Shown here: positions 61,627-64,000 of the stretch, piece after piece
Layout of the letters: the number at the start of each line of letters is the position of its first letter
Position numbering within the stretch: the first letter of the stretch is position 1
Source: Streptomyces sp. NK08204
Lineage (GTDB): Bacteria; Actinomycetota; Actinomycetes; Streptomycetales; Streptomycetaceae
Assembly (NCBI RefSeq): GCF_020400585.1
Contig: NZ_JAINVF010000013.1
Span: forward strand, 62,001 to 126,000
Length of the DNA stretch: 64,000 nucleotides
Direction of reading: 5' to 3'
Program-made: the position numbers and the translations under genes
Notes under the pieces: model-generated
The model's input: only the letters and a program-made list of their open reading frames with translations
The model's database searches: none
What the model was told of the DNA's origin: nothing

Positions 61627-63134
61627 GCGGGCGCTCCCGGTGGAATGAAAGGCAGTCCTTGTGGCGCGCCCGACTCGATGAGCCGCCAGAGCGCGTCCGT
61701 GTCCGCGTGCTGTTCGATCAGGTCGCCGAGCCGGTCGAGCTGCTCCTCGCGCAGCGCGGCGAACGAGGTGTCGGGGGCCGGTACGAAGCGGCGGCCCGCG
61801 GCGGCGGCCACCTCGCGCAGGAAGGCCCGCCGGAATCCGTCCGACTCCAGTGAGCCGTGCCAGTGGGTGCCCCAGGTCTGGCCGACGCGGCAGCCGTCCA
61901 GGAAGGGGTTGCCGCCCTCGATCGTGGCGACCCCGTGATGGATCTCGTACCCCTCGACGTGCTCGCCGAGGGCTTCCCCCACCGGCCGGGTGAGGGTCTT
62001 CTCGCGGGCGAACCGCACGCGCACCGGGAGCACCCCGAGGCCCGGTACCTGCCCGGCGCGCGACTCGACGTCGTCCTCGATGTGCTCGCCGAGGACCTGG
62101 AAGCCGCCGCAGATGCCGAGGATCGGCCGCCCCTCGGCCGCCCGGTCGACGAGCGCCTCCGCCAGCCGCCGCTCCCGCAGCCACTCCAGGGCCCGTACGG
62201 TGCCGCGCGTGCCCGGCACGACCACCAGGTCGGCGTCGGCCAGTTCCTCCGGCCGGTCCACGAACCGCACCACGACGCCCGGTTCGGCGGCGAGCGCGTC
62301 CACGTCCGTGAAATTGGACATCAGCGGAACCGCGCACACGGCCACCCGCAGGACGTCCTCGCCTACGGGCGGGGCGACGTTCGACTCCCGCACGGTCCCG
62401 CGCAGGGACACCCGGAGTCCGTCCTCCTCGTCGATGCCGAGTCCGTGCCGGAACGGCAGCACCCCGTAGGCGGGCCGCCCGGTCAGCCCGTGCAGCATGT
62501 CCAGCCCCGGCTCCAGCAGGCTCACGTCGCCGCGGAACTTGTTCACCAGGAACCCGGCGACCAGCTCCTGGTCCTCGGGCGAGAGCAGGGCGAGAGTGCC
62601 GAAGAAGGAGGCGAAGACGCCGCCGCGGTCGATGTCGCCGACGACGAGCACGGGCAGTCGCGCGCCCCGCGCGATCCCCATGTTGACGATGTCGGTCCGC
62701 CGCAGATTGATCTCGGCGGGCGAACCGGCCCCCTCGCAGATCACCGCGTCATACGTGCCCCGCAACTCGGCCAGGCAGTCCAGGACCGTGCCGAGCAGCC
62801 GCTGCTGGCGCCCGCCGTGGTACCCGCGTGCGCTCATCTCGCCCACCGGCCTGCCCAGCAGCACCACCTGGCTGCTCTGTTCACCACCGGGCTTGAGCAG
62901 GACGGGGTTCATCAGCGCGGTCGGCTCGATCCGGCACGCCTGGGCCTGCATGGCCTGCGCCCGCCCGATCTCCGCGCCCTCGCGGGTCACGAAGGAGTTG
63001 AGGGACATGTTCTGCGCCTTGAAGGGCGCGACCTTGACGCCCTGGCGCACCAGCCACCGGCAGATCCCGGCCGTCACGACGCTCTTGCCCGCGTCGGAGG
63101 TGGTGCCGGCGACGAGGAGTCCACCACCGCTCAT
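61623..63134 (-). CDS. cobQ: Cobyric acid synthase
   Basis: 503 residues. An N-terminal dethiobiotin-synthetase-like ATPase domain (GGLLVAGTTSDAGKSVVTAG, FKAQNMSLNSFVT) is joined to a class-I glutamine amidotransferase domain (nucleophile Cys in ILGICGGFQVLGEHI; His in GTHWHGSLESDGFRRAF). It amidates side chains b, d, e and g of adenosylcobyrinic a,c-diamide. ATG 63134 overlaps the cobD stop by 4 nt. Confidence 0.97.
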   Translation of the reverse strand: MSGGGLLVAGTTSDAGKSVVTAGICRWLVRQGVKVAPFKAQNMSLNSFVTREGAEIGRAQAMQAQACRIEPTALMNPVLLKPGGEQSSQVVLLGRPVGEMSARGYHGGRQQRLLGTVLDCLAELRGTYDAVICEGAGSPAEINLRRTDIVNMGIARGARLPVLVVGDIDRGGVFASFFGTLALLSPEDQELVAGFLVNKFRGDVSLLEPGLDMLHGLTGRPAYGVLPFRHGLGIDEEDGLRVSLRGTVRESNVAPPVGEDVLRVAVCAVPLMSNFTDVDALAAEPGVVVRFVDRPEELADADLVVVPGTRGTVRALEWLRERRLAEALVDRAAEGRPILGICGGFQVLGEHIEDDVESRAGQVPGLGVLPVRVRFAREKTLTRPVGEALGEHVEGYEIHHGVATIEGGNPFLDGCRVGQTWGTHWHGSLESDGFRRAFLREVAAAAGRRFVPAPDTSFAALREEQLDRLGDLIEQHADTDALWRLIESGAPQGLPFIPPGAPA

Positions 63135-64000
63135 TTCCCACGTCCCTTCAGGAGAAGGCGCCCGGCGACCGTGGCGCCGAGCGCGAGCAGACCGACGCGG
63201 CGGGAGAGCCGTACGGCCCGGTCGATGTCGGTGACCTTCACAGCGCGCCCGGTGTCCCCGTTGAGCACGGGCCGGTGCTCGACGCGTCCGCCGTAGGAGA
63301 GCGTCCCGCCGAGGCGCACGCCGAGCGCCCCCGCGAACGAGGCCTCCACGGGCCCGGCGTTGGGACTCGGGTGCCGGTGCGCGTCCGCCCGCCACGCCCG
63401 GACGGCGCCGCGCGGGTCGGGTCCGGCGACGGTCGCGAGTGCGGCGGTCAGCCGGGCGCCCGGCCAGCCGGCGAGGTCGTCGAGGCGGGCGGAGGCCCAG
63501 CCGAAGCGGCGCAGCCGGGGCGACTTGTGACCGACCATCGCGTCCAGGGTGTTGACGGCCCGGAACCCCAGCAGCCCCGGCACTCCGCCCACGGCACCCC
63601 ACACCAGGGCGCCCACGACCGCGTCGGAGGTGTTCTCGGCGACCGACTCGACCACCGCGCGCGCGATCCCGTCGGCGTCGAGGGCCTGCGGATCCCGGCC
63701 GCACAGATGCGGCAGCCGCGCCCGCGCCGCCTCGACGTCCCCGGCCTGGAGGGCGCGCCCGATGGTCCGGGCCTCCCGGGTCAGCGAGGTGCCTCCGAGC
63801 ACGGCCCAGGTGGCGGCGGCGGTCAGCGCGACGGTGGCGGCGGGGGAGCGGCGTACGGCGTGCTCGGCCGCGGCGCCGAGCGCGACGGCGCCGCCCGCGC
63901 AGACGGCGGTGTGCAGCGCGCCCCAGCCGCGGTGGTCGCGCCACAGCACGCGTTCCACGGTTGTTGCCGCCCGGCCGAACGCGGCGACCGGATGCCCGCG
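63131..64000 (-). CDS. cobD: Adenosylcobinamide-phosphate synthase, 5' end outside window
   Basis: The frame runs to the right edge (RGHPVAAFGRAATTVERVLW is encoded by the last bases), so the first residues lie outside the window. Visible motifs RPSPNAGPVEASFAGALGVRL (as HRHPSPNAGPVEASFAGALG here), NTSDAVVGALVWGAVGGVPG and NTLDAMVGHKSPRLRRFGW identify CobD/CbiB. It is a membrane protein that attaches aminopropanol (phosphate) to cobyric acid. It is the most upstream visible gene of the cobD-cobQ-cobN-chelatase-cobO-cobB-cobI operon, whose promoter is not in view. Confidence 0.95.
   Translation of the reverse strand, partial: RGHPVAAFGRAATTVERVLWRDHRGWGALHTAVCAGGAVALGAAAEHAVRRSPAATVALTAAATWAVLGGTSLTREARTIGRALQAGDVEAARARLPHLCGRDPQALDADGIARAVVESVAENTSDAVVGALVWGAVGGVPGLLGFRAVNTLDAMVGHKSPRLRRFGWASARLDDLAGWPGARLTAALATVAGPDPRGAVRAWRADAHRHPSPNAGPVEASFAGALGVRLGGTLSYGGRVEHRPVLNGDTGRAVKVTDIDRAVRLSRRVGLLALGATVAGRLLLKGRGK

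Noticed and set aside
57784..61938. A 1,384-codon open frame antisense to cobN
   Set aside because: It is composed of Arg/Val/Gly/Asp-rich low-complexity sequence and lies opposite a gene with full CobN homology, so it is a mirror frame.

Overview
The window is high-GC chromosomal DNA from an actinomycete, almost certainly a Streptomyces. The evidence is GC-rich third codon positions, GTG/TTG starts, dense ATGA-type overlaps, a bldA-type regulator carrying two TTA codons, an ectABCD operon, an LAETG sortase substrate, and a mixed CobN/CbiX/CbiG cobalamin locus. From memory, the order pbpA ... ectDCBA - ABC transporter - amidohydrolase - LAETG protein - cob genes matches the S. coelicolor SCO1875 to SCO1847 neighbourhood. 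That makes the part of the window lacking a counterpart there stand out.

Layout. (1) 1-11.4 kb, core-type genes: amine oxidase end, GlsB-like membrane protein, secreted HAD phosphatase, NCS2 permease, PBP2-type transpeptidase (minus), IclR regulator divergent from an aldehyde dehydrogenase, then DUF1349, GNAT, FrnE/DsbA and class-V aminotransferase genes. (2) 11.4-37.4 kb, an accessory island: a TTA-containing LuxR-type regulator, an unrecognised 378-aa minus-strand ORF, a stretch without a convincing gene, then a biosynthetic cluster. The cluster comprises a fatty-acyl-AMP ligase (FAAL), a 4,681-aa PKS (ACP-KS-AT-DH-KR-ACP-KS-AT-DH-KR-ACP-C-FkbH), a carrier/thioester-reductase protein with an extra C-terminal domain, an alpha/beta hydrolase with a Cys nucleophile, a decayed hydrolase pseudogene, a P450, and a KAS III homologue whose catalytic Cys is Ser. 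(3) 37.5-40.7 kb, ectoine/hydroxyectoine operon (minus). (4) 40.7-45.9 kb, polar amino-acid ABC transporter, amidohydrolase and LAETG wall protein. (5) 45.9-64 kb, cobalamin genes, nearly all on the minus strand, with a ZIP transporter in the middle and two CRISPR-like repeats in a gap next to cobN.

How the cluster may work (inference). FAAL adenylates a fatty acid and loads it on the N-terminal ACP. Two reducing modules, both with KR and DH, extend it. The FkbH domain could make a glyceryl-S-carrier unit from 1,3-bisphosphoglycerate. The C domain could join the polyketide chain to the glyceryl hydroxyl, and the reductase or hydrolase could release the product. P450 and the KAS III-like acyltransferase would tailor it. 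I do not recognise this combination as a described pathway. A 3'-terminal ectD fragment lies at 11.44 kb, on the far side of the island from intact ectD, and suggests that the island arose by insertion or recombination at the ectD 3' end.
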